Source: Oryzisolibacter sp. LB2S
Lineage (GTDB): Bacteria > Pseudomonadota > Gammaproteobacteria > Burkholderiales > Burkholderiaceae_C
Reading direction: 5' to 3'
Assembly (NCBI RefSeq): GCF_040732315.1
Contig: NZ_CP160388.1
Span: 966,501-1,030,500, forward strand
Length of the DNA stretch: 64,000 bases
Each line of letters starts with the position of its first letter. Positions within the stretch are counted from its first letter, which is position 1. Made by a program: the position numbers and the translations under genes. The notes under the pieces were generated by a model. It saw only the letters and a program-made list of their open reading frames with translations, was not told the origin of the DNA and did not search any database. Shown one piece after another: positions 1 through 8,284 of the stretch.

Positions 1-82
1 CCATGGGCTGGCGCCAGAACACGGTGATGCCCAGGCGTACCCATTCCAGGCCCGTGCGCGCGGGGACGATGTGCAGTTTCAT
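1..82 (-). CDS. N-terminus of a BPSS1780-type membrane protein (partial)
   Basis: Only the first 27 codons are present; the rest lies outside the window. The ATG at position 82 (minus strand) opens a peptide starting MKLHIVPARTGLEWVRLGI, which resembles the conserved N-terminus of the BPSS1780 family of betaproteobacterial multi-pass membrane proteins of unknown function. The family call rests on this short stretch only. It sits downstream of thrB on the same strand. Confidence 0.55.
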   Translation of the reverse strand, partial: MKLHIVPARTGLEWVRLGITVFWRQPM

Positions 83-131
83 GGTGTGGTGACTCTACCC
101 CAGGGGGTGGCGACCCCGACAGGGCGGCGGG

Positions 132-1082
132 TCAAAGGTGTATCGGATGGCGCACGCGCTCGCGCAGCACGCGCTCGAAATGCGTGGGGTCGTGGGGCTT
201 GAGCATGCTGGCCTCGCGCGGCAGGTAGAAGTCCCACAGGCGCGAGATCCAGAAGCGCAGCGCGCCCGCGCGCAGCATGGCCGGCAGCAGCTCGCGCTCG
301 GCGGCCGTGAGCTGCCGAACCTCCTGGTAGGCGGCGAGCAGGGCCGCGGCGCGCGCTTCGTCGTGGCGGCCTTGGGCCAGGTCTATGCACCAGTCGTTCA
401 GGCACACGGCGAGATCGAAGAGCCAGGTATCGACGCCCGCGAAGTAGAAGTCGAAGCAGCCCGTGAGCTCGTCGCCGTCGAACATCACGTTGTCGCGGAA
501 CAGGTCGGCATGGACCGGGCCGCGCGGCAGCGCCGCGTAGGCGCTGCCGGCCGCCACATGGTTCTGGTAGGCCAGCTCGGACGTGAGGAGCTCGGCCTGC
601 TCGGCGCCGACATGCGGCAGCACCACGGGCACGGTCTCGTTCCACCAGGGCAGGCCGCGCAGATTGGGCTGCTGGCGCTCGTAGTCGCGTGCGGCCAGGT
701 GCATGCGGGCCAGCAGGCGGCCGACGGCCGCGCAATGCACGGCCTCGGGCGCGAGCTGGCTCCTGCCGTGCAGCTTGGTGGCCAGGGCCGCGGGCTTGCC
801 CGCCACCTGGTGCAGGATCTCGCCATGCTTGTCGGCCTGCGGGTCGGGAACGGGAATGCCGGCATGGGCCAGATGCTTCATCAGGTGCAGGTAGAAGGGC
901 AGCTGCTCTGCACTGAGCCGCTCGAACAGCGTGAGCACATAGTCGCCCGCGTCACTGGTCAGGAAGTAGTTGGTGTTCTCTATGCCGCCCTCTATGCCGC
1001 GCAGCGAGATCAGCTTGCCCAGCTGCAGGCGCTGCAGCAGCGCCTGCGCCTCGTTGTTGGAGACTTCGGTGAAAACGGCCAT
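132..1082 (-). CDS. thrB: Homoserine kinase, ThrB of the APH-fold type
   Basis: Predicted to phosphorylate L-homoserine to O-phosphohomoserine in threonine synthesis (cytoplasm). The 316-residue protein belongs to the aminoglycoside-phosphotransferase-like ThrB family of proteobacteria, not the GHMP kinase family of E. coli. The catalytic loop HADLFRDN is at residues 191-198 and the metal-binding segment DFYFAG begins at 211; the N-terminal nucleotide-binding lobe has GGIENTNYFL near 32-41. Length is normal for the family. No clear Shine-Dalgarno precedes the ATG at 1082, but it matches the usual start (MAVFTEVS). It is followed on the same strand by a membrane-protein gene and preceded by two small secreted-protein genes, an order divergent from polA. 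Confidence 0.93.
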   Translation of the reverse strand: MAVFTEVSNNEAQALLQRLQLGKLISLRGIEGGIENTNYFLTSDAGDYVLTLFERLSAEQLPFYLHLMKHLAHAGIPVPDPQADKHGEILHQVAGKPAALATKLHGRSQLAPEAVHCAAVGRLLARMHLAARDYERQQPNLRGLPWWNETVPVVLPHVGAEQAELLTSELAYQNHVAAGSAYAALPRGPVHADLFRDNVMFDGDELTGCFDFYFAGVDTWLFDLAVCLNDWCIDLAQGRHDEARAAALLAAYQEVRQLTAAERELLPAMLRAGALRFWISRLWDFYLPREASMLKPHDPTHFERVLRERVRHPIHL

Positions 1083-1165
1083 GGGTCAGCGAGAAAACAG
1101 GCTGTGAAACGGTGGTTGCAGCGGGCGCCGCCGGGCGCGGGCGCTGCGGCGAGGCTCAGGGCCTC

Positions 1166-1531
1166 TCAGAACTTGCGCAGATTCCACACGCGCGGGGCGT
1201 TCACGGAGTCCGATTCGTTGAAGTTGCCGGGACGGGCGCGTGCGCCGTCGTTGGACTGCACCTCGTAGGAGGGCAGGGGCGTGCCGGTCTTGGGCTGCAC
1301 GGTGATGTTCTGCGTCTGTCCACCCACGCGCAGCTCCTGGATGCGGCTGCCCGCGTCCTCGACCACGATGTGCTGCACGCGCGGCTCGGGCCGATCATGG
1401 GTCTTTTGCTCTTGTGTTGATAGCTGTTCACGCCCGTCCACGTTGGGGTTGGGCGAGTTTTGACTGGTATTCTGAGCCAGGGCAGGGGCACTGGCCAGGG
1501 CCAGCAGCAAGAATGAATGAACGGCGCGCAT
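1166..1531 (-). CDS. DUF2782 family secreted protein
   Basis: A 121-residue protein of unknown function. The chosen ATG at 1531 gives a clean signal peptide (MRAVHSFLLLALASAPALAQ, cleavage after AQ). A longer frame continues upstream but has no sensible start and would bury the signal peptide. The C-terminal half has the DUF2782 pattern RIQELRVGGQTQNITVQPKTG ... YEV, seen in small proteins next to thrB and polA in Burkholderiales. The low-complexity segment around residues 23-39, rich in N, S and Q, is encoded by one copy of the dispersed palindromic element described separately, so this protein carries an in-frame insertion between its signal peptide and its domain. Confidence 0.75.
   Translation of the reverse strand: MRAVHSFLLLALASAPALAQNTSQNSPNPNVDGREQLSTQEQKTHDRPEPRVQHIVVEDAGSRIQELRVGGQTQNITVQPKTGTPLPSYEVQSNDGARARPGNFNESDSVNAPRVWNLRKF
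1417..1464 (+). repeat. Dispersed palindromic element, copy 1 (inside the DUF2782 gene)
   Basis: About 48 bp, AT-richer than its surroundings, with the family hallmarks: TTGATAGCTG at the left, a CGCCCGTCCAC core as in copy 6, and a TTTT run at the right. It lies in frame inside the minus-strand DUF2782 gene and encodes residues 23-39. Confidence 0.6.
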
Positions 1532-1548
1532 GGCACCGATTGTAGGTG

Positions 1549-1968
1549 TCAGCGCAGGGGTGGGCAGCCGCCCGCCGCGCAGGCCACGGTGTGCTGGCCG
1601 ATGAAGCTGCGGAAGTTCTTGCCGAGCCGGCCCATCTCGGCGCAGACATCGCCGCGCGCGTCGAAGGCAAAGCCCTGGTCGCCGGCCGCGTTGAGCAGTT
1701 CCACGCGGTCCAGGCCCAGGGCGGCGAACTGCGCTGGCTCGTACCACTGCTTGGCGCAGATGTGGTGGAAGACGAAGGTGTCGTAGACCAGCTCGCTGAC
1801 CTCGCTCTTGCCGAGCCGCGCGCGCAGCACGCCGCCCTCGAACTGCGCCGCGGTCACGCCGCCGGCCCGGATGGACTTGTCCAGCAGCGGCGGAACATTC
1901 TTGAAGCCAGCATCGGCCAGGGCCAGGGTGGATGCGGCGCAGGCCAGCAGTGCGAGCAGGTGTTTCAT
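1549..1968 (-). CDS. Hypothetical secreted protein with four cysteines
   Basis: I do not recognise this family. The ATG at 1968 gives 139 residues with a typical Sec signal peptide (MKHLLALLACAASTLALADA). The mature part has four cysteines (about residues 71, 109, 130 and 135), which suggests two disulfides in the periplasm. The segment ADAGFKNVPPLL followed by VSELVYDTFVFHH is distinctive but has no motif I can name. The open frame extends far upstream on this strand, but that part is only the antisense shadow of polA. Its start is 84 bp from polA, which is divergent, so the two probably share a promoter region. Confidence 0.65.
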   Translation of the reverse strand: MKHLLALLACAASTLALADAGFKNVPPLLDKSIRAGGVTAAQFEGGVLRARLGKSEVSELVYDTFVFHHICAKQWYEPAQFAALGLDRVELLNAAGDQGFAFDARGDVCAEMGRLGKNFRSFIGQHTVACAAGGCPPLR

Positions 1969-2052
1969 GGCGACGGTAGCGGCGGGTGATGGGCAGAAGT
2001 GTCGATTGTGCGGCCGGTTCGGGCCGGGGTGCTTCGGTTGCACAATCCGTTC

Positions 2053-4812
2053 ATGAGCGACATCAAAACCCTGGTGCTGGTCGATGGGTCCAGCTACCTC
2101 TACCGCGCCTTCCATGCCATGCCCGACCTGCGCGCCGTGCCGGGCGACCCCACGAGCGCGGCCACGGGCGCCATACGCGGCATGATCAACATGCTGCAGG
2201 CGCTCAAGAAAGAGCAGCCGGCCGACTATGCGGTCTGCGTCTTCGACGCGCCGGGCCCGACCTTTCGCGACGCCATCTACCCCGACTACAAGGCCAACCG
2301 CTCGCCCATGCCCGACGATCTGCGCGCGCAGATCGCGCCCATCCACGAGGTGGTGCGCCTCTTGGGCTGGCCGGTGCTGGCCATCGAGGGCGTGGAGGCC
2401 GACGACGTCATCGGCACGCTGGCGCGCACCGCGGCCGACCAGGGCGTGCGCGTGGTGATCTCCAGCGGCGACAAGGACCTGAGCCAGCTCGTCGACGAGC
2501 ACATCACCATCATCGACACCATGAACGGCAAGCGTCGCGACGTGGCCGGCGTGACGGCAGAGTTCGGCGTGCCGCCGGCGCTGATGATCGACTTCCAGAC
2601 CCTGGTGGGCGACGCCGTGGACAACGTGCCGGGTGTTCCGAAGGTGGGCCCCAAGACGGCCGCCAAGTGGCTCATGGAATACGGCTCGCTCGACGCGCTG
2701 GTGGCCAGCGCCGGCGCCATCAAGGGCGTGGCGGGCGAGAACCTGCGCGGCGCCCTGGCCTGGCTGCCCACGGCGCGCAGCCTGGTCACCATCAAGACCG
2801 ACTGCGATCTGGGTGCGCATGTGGCGGGGCTTCCTGCTCTTGATTCAATAGCTGTTGGCGAAGAACAGACGGGCGCTTTGGCCGATTTTTATCAAAAGTA
2901 CGGCTTCAAGAGCCTGGCGCGTGCGCTGCAGAGCGAGGCCCAGGCCACGAGCGGCGACCTGTTCGCCCAGCCCGACGCGAGCATCGTCGCCACCGCCGCC
3001 CAGCAGCGCGACGTGGCCTACGACACCATCCTCACCTGGGAGCAGCTCGACGCCTGGCTCGCGCGCCTGCAGGCCGCGCCGCTGGCCGCCGTGGACACAG
3101 AGACCACGTCGCTCGACGAGCTGCGCGCCGAGATCGTGGGCATCTCCTTCAGCGTCGAGCCCGGCTCGGCCGCCTACATCCCGCTCGCGCACTGCGGGCC
3201 GGACGCGCCGGCGCAGCTGCCGCTCGATCAGGTGCTGGCGCGCCTCAAGCCCTGGCTCGAAGACCCCGCGTGCCAGAAGCTCGGTCAGCACATCAAGTAC
3301 GACCGCCATGTGTTCGCCAACCACGGCATCACGGTGCGCGGCTACGCGCACGACACCATGCTGCAAAGCTATGTGCTGGAGGTGCACAAGCCCCACGGCC
3401 TGGCGAGCCTGGCCGAGCGCCACACGGGCCGCACCGGCATCAGCTACGAGGATCTGTGCGGCAAGGGCGCCAAGCAGATCCCGTTCGCCCAGGTGGCCGT
3501 GGACAAGGCCGCGGCCTATTCCTGCGAGGACTCGGACCAGACCCTCGACGTGCACCGCGTGCTCTGGCCGCAGCTCGCGGCCGACGCGCGGCTGCGCGCC
3601 ATCTACGAGCTGGAGATCGCCTGCAGCGAGACGCTGTTTCGCATCGAGCGCAACGGCGTGCTCATCGACGCGCAGCAGCTCGCGAGCCAGAGCCACGCGC
3701 TGGGCCAGCGCATCCTGCAGCTCGAGCAGGAGGCCTACGACATCGCGGGCCAGCCCTTCAACCTCGGCAGCCCGAAGCAGCTCGGCGAGATCTTCTTCGA
3801 CAAGCTCGGCATGCCCGTCATCAAGAAGACCGCCACCGGCGCGCGCAGCACCGACGAGGAGGTGCTGGAAAAACTCGCCGAGGACTACCCGCTGCCCGCC
3901 AAGCTGCTCGAGCACCGCAGCCTGTCCAAGCTCAAGGGCACCTATACCGACAAGCTCAGCCAGCTGGCCGACCCGCGCACCGGCCGCGTGCACACGCATT
4001 ACGCCCAGGCCGTGGCCGTGACGGGCCGGCTGTCGAGCAACGACCCCAACCTGCAGAACATCCCCATACGCACGCCCGAGGGCCGGCGCGTGCGCGAGGC
4101 CTTCGTCGCCCCGCCGGGCCGCGTGATCGCGAGCTGCGACTACAGCCAGATCGAGCTGCGCATCATGGCCCACATCAGCGGCGACGCGGCACTCCTGCGT
4201 GCCTTCCACGAGGGCCTGGACGTGCACCGCGCCACCGCCGCCGAGGTCTTCGGCGTGGCCGTGGATCAGGTCACGAGCGAGCAGCGGCGCTACGCCAAGA
4301 CCATCAACTTCGGCCTGATCTACGGCATGAGCAGCTTTGGCCTGGCCAGGAGTCTGGGCATAGACAACCAGGCGGCCAAGAACTACATCGACCGCTACTT
4401 CCAGCGCTACCCCGGCGTCTGGCAGTACATGCAGGACACCAAGGCTCAGGCCAAGGCGCAGGGCTATGTCGAGACCGTGTTCGGCCGGCGCCTGTACCTG
4501 CCCGAGATCAACTCGCCCAACGGCCCACGCCGCGCGGGGGCCGAGCGCGCCGCCATCAACGCGCCCATGCAGGGCACGGCCGCGGACCTCATCAAGAAGG
4601 CCATGGTCGCCGTGCAGGCCGCGCTGGATGCGACCAGGCCCGAGGTGCTGATGATCATGCAGGTGCATGACGAACTGGTGTTCGAGCTGCCCGAGGGCGA
4701 CGTGGACTGGCTGCGCGCCGAGGTGCCGGCGCTGATGGCCGGCGTCGCCGAGCTCAGGGTGCCGCTCCTGGCCGAGGTCGGCGTGGGGCCGAACTGGGAC
4801 AAGGCGCATTGA
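2053..4812 (+). CDS. polA: DNA polymerase I with all three domains
   Basis: Replicative gap-filling and repair polymerase of 919 residues. The N-terminal 5'-3' nuclease domain starts at LVLVDGSSYLYRAFHA. The proofreading 3'-5' exonuclease looks intact, with DTETTSLD at residues 348-355 (the Asp-x-Glu metal ligands). Polymerase motif A is DYSQIELR from 696, motif B is RRYAKTINFGLIYG from 746, and motif C is VHDE at 871-874. The ATG at 2053 (MSDIKTLVLVDG) is preferred; an ATG 54 bp upstream only adds a basic leader unlike the family. Residues 264-280, in the linker between the nuclease and the Klenow part, are encoded by a copy of the dispersed palindromic element. azlC begins directly at the stop codon. 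Confidence 0.97.
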   Translation: MSDIKTLVLVDGSSYLYRAFHAMPDLRAVPGDPTSAATGAIRGMINMLQALKKEQPADYAVCVFDAPGPTFRDAIYPDYKANRSPMPDDLRAQIAPIHEVVRLLGWPVLAIEGVEADDVIGTLARTAADQGVRVVISSGDKDLSQLVDEHITIIDTMNGKRRDVAGVTAEFGVPPALMIDFQTLVGDAVDNVPGVPKVGPKTAAKWLMEYGSLDALVASAGAIKGVAGENLRGALAWLPTARSLVTIKTDCDLGAHVAGLPALDSIAVGEEQTGALADFYQKYGFKSLARALQSEAQATSGDLFAQPDASIVATAAQQRDVAYDTILTWEQLDAWLARLQAAPLAAVDTETTSLDELRAEIVGISFSVEPGSAAYIPLAHCGPDAPAQLPLDQVLARLKPWLEDPACQKLGQHIKYDRHVFANHGITVRGYAHDTMLQSYVLEVHKPHGLASLAERHTGRTGISYEDLCGKGAKQIPFAQVAVDKAAAYSCEDSDQTLDVHRVLWPQLAADARLRAIYELEIACSETLFRIERNGVLIDAQQLASQSHALGQRILQLEQEAYDIAGQPFNLGSPKQLGEIFFDKLGMPVIKKTATGARSTDEEVLEKLAEDYPLPAKLLEHRSLSKLKGTYTDKLSQLADPRTGRVHTHYAQAVAVTGRLSSNDPNLQNIPIRTPEGRRVREAFVAPPGRVIASCDYSQIELRIMAHISGDAALLRAFHEGLDVHRATAAEVFGVAVDQVTSEQRRYAKTINFGLIYGMSSFGLARSLGIDNQAAKNYIDRYFQRYPGVWQYMQDTKAQAKAQGYVETVFGRRLYLPEINSPNGPRRAGAERAAINAPMQGTAADLIKKAMVAVQAALDATRPEVLMIMQVHDELVFELPEGDVDWLRAEVPALMAGVAELRVPLLAEVGVGPNWDKAH
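2844..2892 (+). repeat. Dispersed palindromic element, copy 2 (inside polA)
   Basis: About 49 bp with the family ends CAATAGCTGTTGGCG on the left and GGGCGCTTTGGCCGATTTTT on the right. It is in frame in polA and encodes residues 264-280, between the 5' nuclease and the 3'-5' exonuclease domains. Confidence 0.65.
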
Positions 4813-4826
4813 CGGCCAGACCCGCC

Positions 4827-5501
4827 ATGACCCCGGCCGTGCGCATGGGGCTGTCCATCGCCCTGGCCACGGGGCTCTACGGCATCTCGTTCGGCGCGCT
4901 GGCCGTGGCCGCGGGGCTCACGGTGGCGCAGGCCATGGGCTTGAGCCTGCTGATGTTCACGGGCGGTTCGCAGTTCGCCTTCATAGGCGTCATCGCGGGC
5001 GGCGGCAGCGGCGCGGCGGCCGTGGGCGCGGCCACGCTGCTGGGGGTGCGCAACGCGGTGTACGGCATGCAGCTGCAGCGGCTGCTCGCCCCACGCGGCT
5101 GGCGGCGCGCCGTGATGGCGCAGCTGACCATTGACGAATCGGCCGCCACGGCGCTCGCGCAGGAATCGCGCGACGAGCAGCGGCTGGGCTTCTGGACGGC
5201 AGGCATCGGCGTCTTCGTGCTTTGGAACGCGTTCACGCTGCTCGGCGCGCTGCTCGGCGACGCGCTGGGCGACCCGCGCCGCTTCGGGCTCGACGGCGCG
5301 GCCGTGGCCGCGTTTCTGGGCCTGCTCTGGCCGCGCCTGCGCGGGCGCGAGCCCGTGGCGCTGGCCCTGGTCTGCGGCCTGGTCACGGCGCTGGCCATAC
5401 CGCTGGTGCCTCCGGGCCTGCCCATTCTGCTGGCCGCGGCCGTGGGCGCGGCCTGGGGGTGGCTGCGGCCCGCACCAGGCTCCGCGCGGGAGGCCGCATG
5501 A
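4827..5501 (+). CDS. azlC: AzlC family branched-chain amino acid exporter subunit
   Basis: Large subunit of an AzlCD-type (YgaZH-type) inner-membrane exporter of branched-chain amino acids or related small molecules. The 224-residue product has the AzlC signature near the N-terminus (GLYGISFGALAVAAGLT, then MFTGGSQFAFIGV) and several hydrophobic helices. The ATG at 4827 is preferred; a TTG at 4809 that overlaps the polA stop is possible and would add six residues. The downstream azlD gene overlaps by four bases (ATGA), so the two are translationally coupled. Substrate is inferred from the family only. Confidence 0.88.
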   Translation: MTPAVRMGLSIALATGLYGISFGALAVAAGLTVAQAMGLSLLMFTGGSQFAFIGVIAGGGSGAAAVGAATLLGVRNAVYGMQLQRLLAPRGWRRAVMAQLTIDESAATALAQESRDEQRLGFWTAGIGVFVLWNAFTLLGALLGDALGDPRRFGLDGAAVAAFLGLLWPRLRGREPVALALVCGLVTALAIPLVPPGLPILLAAAVGAAWGWLRPAPGSAREAA

Positions 5502-5806
5502 GCCTGTGGAGCGCCATCGTGCTTGCCGGGCTGGCGGCCTTTGCCATCAAGCTCGCGGGCTACGCCGTGCCCGCGCGCTGGCTGCACAGCCCGCGCATGC
5601 TGCGCGTGGCGGGGGCGCTCACGGTGGCGCTGCTGGCCTCGCTCACGGTGATGAACACCCTGGCCAGCGGCGCGGCGCTGGCGCTGGATGCGCGCCTTGC
5701 CGCCCTGGCCGTGGCGGCGCTGGCGCTGGCGCTGCGCGCGCCGTTTCTGCTCGTCGTGGTGCTGGGCGCGGCGGCCGCGGCGCTGCTGCGCTGGGCCGGG
5801 GCCTGA
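5498..5806 (+). CDS. azlD: AzlD family branched-chain amino acid exporter subunit
   Basis: Small subunit of the AzlCD exporter, 102 residues and almost wholly hydrophobic (four predicted membrane segments), with the family-like GYAVPARWLHSPRMLR after the first helix. Its ATG overlaps the azlC stop by four bases. The stop codon (5804-5806) abuts, without a spacer, the stop codon of the convergent molybdenum hydroxylase gene, forming a TGATCA junction, so no terminator separates the two. Confidence 0.88.
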   Translation: MSLWSAIVLAGLAAFAIKLAGYAVPARWLHSPRMLRVAGALTVALLASLTVMNTLASGAALALDARLAALAVAALALALRAPFLLVVVLGAAAAALLRWAGA

Positions 5807-8137
5807 TCAGGGCTGCTGTTGCAGCAGCTGCCACAGCCTCCCGGGCGAGAGCGGCATCTGCAGCTTGGGCGCCAGATCCGCGCGGCCGGCGCGCGCCAGC
5901 GCATCGGCCACGGCGTTGACCACGCAGGGCGCGGCGCCGATGGTGCCGAGCTCGCCCACGCCCTTGACGCCCAGCGGGTTGTTCAGGCAGGGTGTGGACT
6001 CGTCCATCTCGTGGACCATGGGCGGTGCCAGGTCGGCATGCGGCAGCGCGTAGTCCATGAGGCTGCCGCTCACCAGCTGGCCGCTGCCTGCGTCGTAAGC
6101 CACGGCCTCGCACAGCGCCTGGCCCAGGCCCTGGACCACGCCGCCGTCGAGCTGGCCGCGCACGATGAGCGGATTCACCACGCGGCCCACGTCGTTGACG
6201 CTGGCATAGGCCACGACCTGTACGGCGCCGGTGGCGGGGTCGAGCTCCACCTCGCACACATGGCAGCCGTTGGGCCAGGAGGGGCCGGCGACGGCGCTGG
6301 TGCTGTCCATGAAGATGCGTGCATCGGGTTGGCGCGCGGCGAGTTCGGCCAGCGTGAGCTGCATGTCCGTGCCCGCGACCCGGTAGCGCCCGGCCTGGTA
6401 TTGCACGTCGTGCACCGCGGCCTCCAGCGCCTCTGCGGCGAGCGCGCGGCCATGCTCTATGGTGCGCTCGGCCCCTATGCGCACGGCCGATCCGCCCGTG
6501 AACAGCGAGCGCGAGCCCGCGCTGCCAAAGCCGTCGCCGCGGTCGGTGTCGCCCAGTACCACGCGCACCTGGGTGAGCGGGATGCCGAAGGCGTCCACCA
6601 CCAGCTGGGCGAGCGAGGTGGCTATGCCCTGGCCCATGGCGTTGACGGCCGAGAACACCTCGACCACGCCGTCGGCGCCGATGCTCATGGTGACGCGCTC
6701 CTCGAAGGCATTGCCGCCCGTCCATTCGAGAAAGGTCGCAAGCCCCAGGCCGCGCCACAGCCCGCGCGCACGCGAGGCCGCGGCACGCGCCTCGAACCCG
6801 TCCCAGTCGGCCAGCCGCAGGCCCTGATCCATGACATGCTCGAAGCGCCCGCTGTCATAGGTCTGGCCCATGGCGTTGGTGTAGGGCATTTGCGCGGGGG
6901 CGATGAAGTTGCGCCGGCGCAGCTCGACGCGGTCCATGCCGGTCTGGCGCGCGGCCTCGTCGATCAGCCGCTCCATGAGGAAGATGGCCTCGGGCCGGCC
7001 CGCGCCGCGGTAGGCGCCCGTGGGCGCGGTGTGTGTGAGCACGGCCTGGAAGCAAAAGTCGATGGGCGCGATGTCGTACACGCTGGTCTGCACCCAGGGG
7101 CCGATCAAGAGCTGGATCGCCACGCCCGTGGGCGTGGCGTAGGCGCCCACGTTGGCCTGCGAGTGCAGGCGCAGCGCGAGGATGCGGCCCTGGGCGTCGA
7201 GCGCCATCTCGGCCTGGCTCTGCACGTCCCGCCCATGGGCGGAGGAGAGAAATTCCTCGCCGCGCTCGGCCGCCCATTTGACGGGGCGCTTCAATTGCCA
7301 CGCGGCCCAGGCGGCGGCGACATCCTCGGGGTAGGCGGCGGTCTTCATGCCAAAGCCGCCGCCCACGTCGCCCACCACCACGCGCACCTGGGCATCGGCC
7401 AGCCCCAGGCAGGCGCAGACCAGCTTCTTCACGCCGCTGGGCATCTGCGTGCTCATGCGCAGCGTCAGCCGCCCATCCTCGGGCGCCACCCAGGCCAGCA
7501 GCGTGCGCGGCTCCAGCGTCACGGCGGCCACGCGCTGGTTGGTGATGTGAAGGCGAACCACATGGTCGGCCCGGGCAAAGGCCGCGGCGGTGGCGGCCGC
7601 GTCGCCATGGCGCATCTCGGCGGCGATGTTGTCGGGCGCGGTCGGCGTGAGCTGCGGCGCGTGCGCGGCGAGCGCGCCCCGCACGTCGACCACGGCGGGT
7701 AGTTCCTCGTAATCCACCCACACGGCCTCGGCCGCGTCCCGGGCCTGCTGCAGGGTCTCGGCCACCACGGCGGCCACGGGTTCGCCCACGAAGCGCACCC
7801 GCTCGTGCGCGAGGGCGCGGCGCGCGGGGCTGGCGCCGGGGGTGCCGTCGGCGCGCTTCATGCCCGGGCCGGGCAGGGGCTGCACGCCCGCGGCCACCAG
7901 CTCGGCGCCCGTGTATATGGCCAGCACGCCGGGCAGGGCCTGGGCGGCGGCCTTGTCGATGCCGGTGATGCGCGCATGGGCGTGGGGCGAGCGCACGAAC
8001 CCCAGGTGGGCCAGGCCTTCGGGCGCAAAGTTGTCGGCAAAGCGGCCCTCGCCGCGCAGCAGCTGCGCGTCTTCGAGGCGCTGCACGGCCTGGCCGCTGC
8101 CAAAGCGGGTGGTGTCGAGTTCGGGGGCGTTGCTCAA
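5807..8137 (-). CDS. Xanthine dehydrogenase-family molybdopterin-binding subunit, orphan
   Basis: Molybdenum-cofactor large subunit of a CO-dehydrogenase/xanthine-dehydrogenase-type hydroxylase, 776 residues. It has the N-terminal ald_Xan_dh_C-type domain (QRLEDAQLLRGEGRFADN, DVRGAL), the active-site loop GAYRGAGRPEA near residue 373 (AYRGAGR type, not the AYRCSFR of true form-I CO dehydrogenases) and the C-terminal catalytic glutamate in GVKGVGELG near 729. The start is TTG at 8137, supported by an AGGAG seven bases upstream. No FAD or 2Fe-2S subunit gene lies nearby: both neighbours are unrelated and on the other strand. The substrate cannot be inferred; aldehydes, N-heterocycles or CO-like substrates all fit the family. 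Confidence 0.88.
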   Translation of the reverse strand: MSNAPELDTTRFGSGQAVQRLEDAQLLRGEGRFADNFAPEGLAHLGFVRSPHAHARITGIDKAAAQALPGVLAIYTGAELVAAGVQPLPGPGMKRADGTPGASPARRALAHERVRFVGEPVAAVVAETLQQARDAAEAVWVDYEELPAVVDVRGALAAHAPQLTPTAPDNIAAEMRHGDAAATAAAFARADHVVRLHITNQRVAAVTLEPRTLLAWVAPEDGRLTLRMSTQMPSGVKKLVCACLGLADAQVRVVVGDVGGGFGMKTAAYPEDVAAAWAAWQLKRPVKWAAERGEEFLSSAHGRDVQSQAEMALDAQGRILALRLHSQANVGAYATPTGVAIQLLIGPWVQTSVYDIAPIDFCFQAVLTHTAPTGAYRGAGRPEAIFLMERLIDEAARQTGMDRVELRRRNFIAPAQMPYTNAMGQTYDSGRFEHVMDQGLRLADWDGFEARAAASRARGLWRGLGLATFLEWTGGNAFEERVTMSIGADGVVEVFSAVNAMGQGIATSLAQLVVDAFGIPLTQVRVVLGDTDRGDGFGSAGSRSLFTGGSAVRIGAERTIEHGRALAAEALEAAVHDVQYQAGRYRVAGTDMQLTLAELAARQPDARIFMDSTSAVAGPSWPNGCHVCEVELDPATGAVQVVAYASVNDVGRVVNPLIVRGQLDGGVVQGLGQALCEAVAYDAGSGQLVSGSLMDYALPHADLAPPMVHEMDESTPCLNNPLGVKGVGELGTIGAAPCVVNAVADALARAGRADLAPKLQMPLSPGRLWQLLQQQP

Positions 8138-8284
8138 GGGCGGTCTCCTGTGTCTTTGTTGTCTGCCTGTGTCGTCTGCATGTCCGACGGGACGGGGCCC
8201 ACTGTAGCGATTGCCAGAGCCGCCTGCAGCGGGCTGTCCCTAGAATCCACCGCACGCACCACCGCGCCGACACGGGAGCCCGCA

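Noticed and set aside
1999..2052. An upstream ATG for polA
   Set aside because: It adds an 18-residue basic leader not found in the family; the ATG at 2053 gives the canonical N-terminus.
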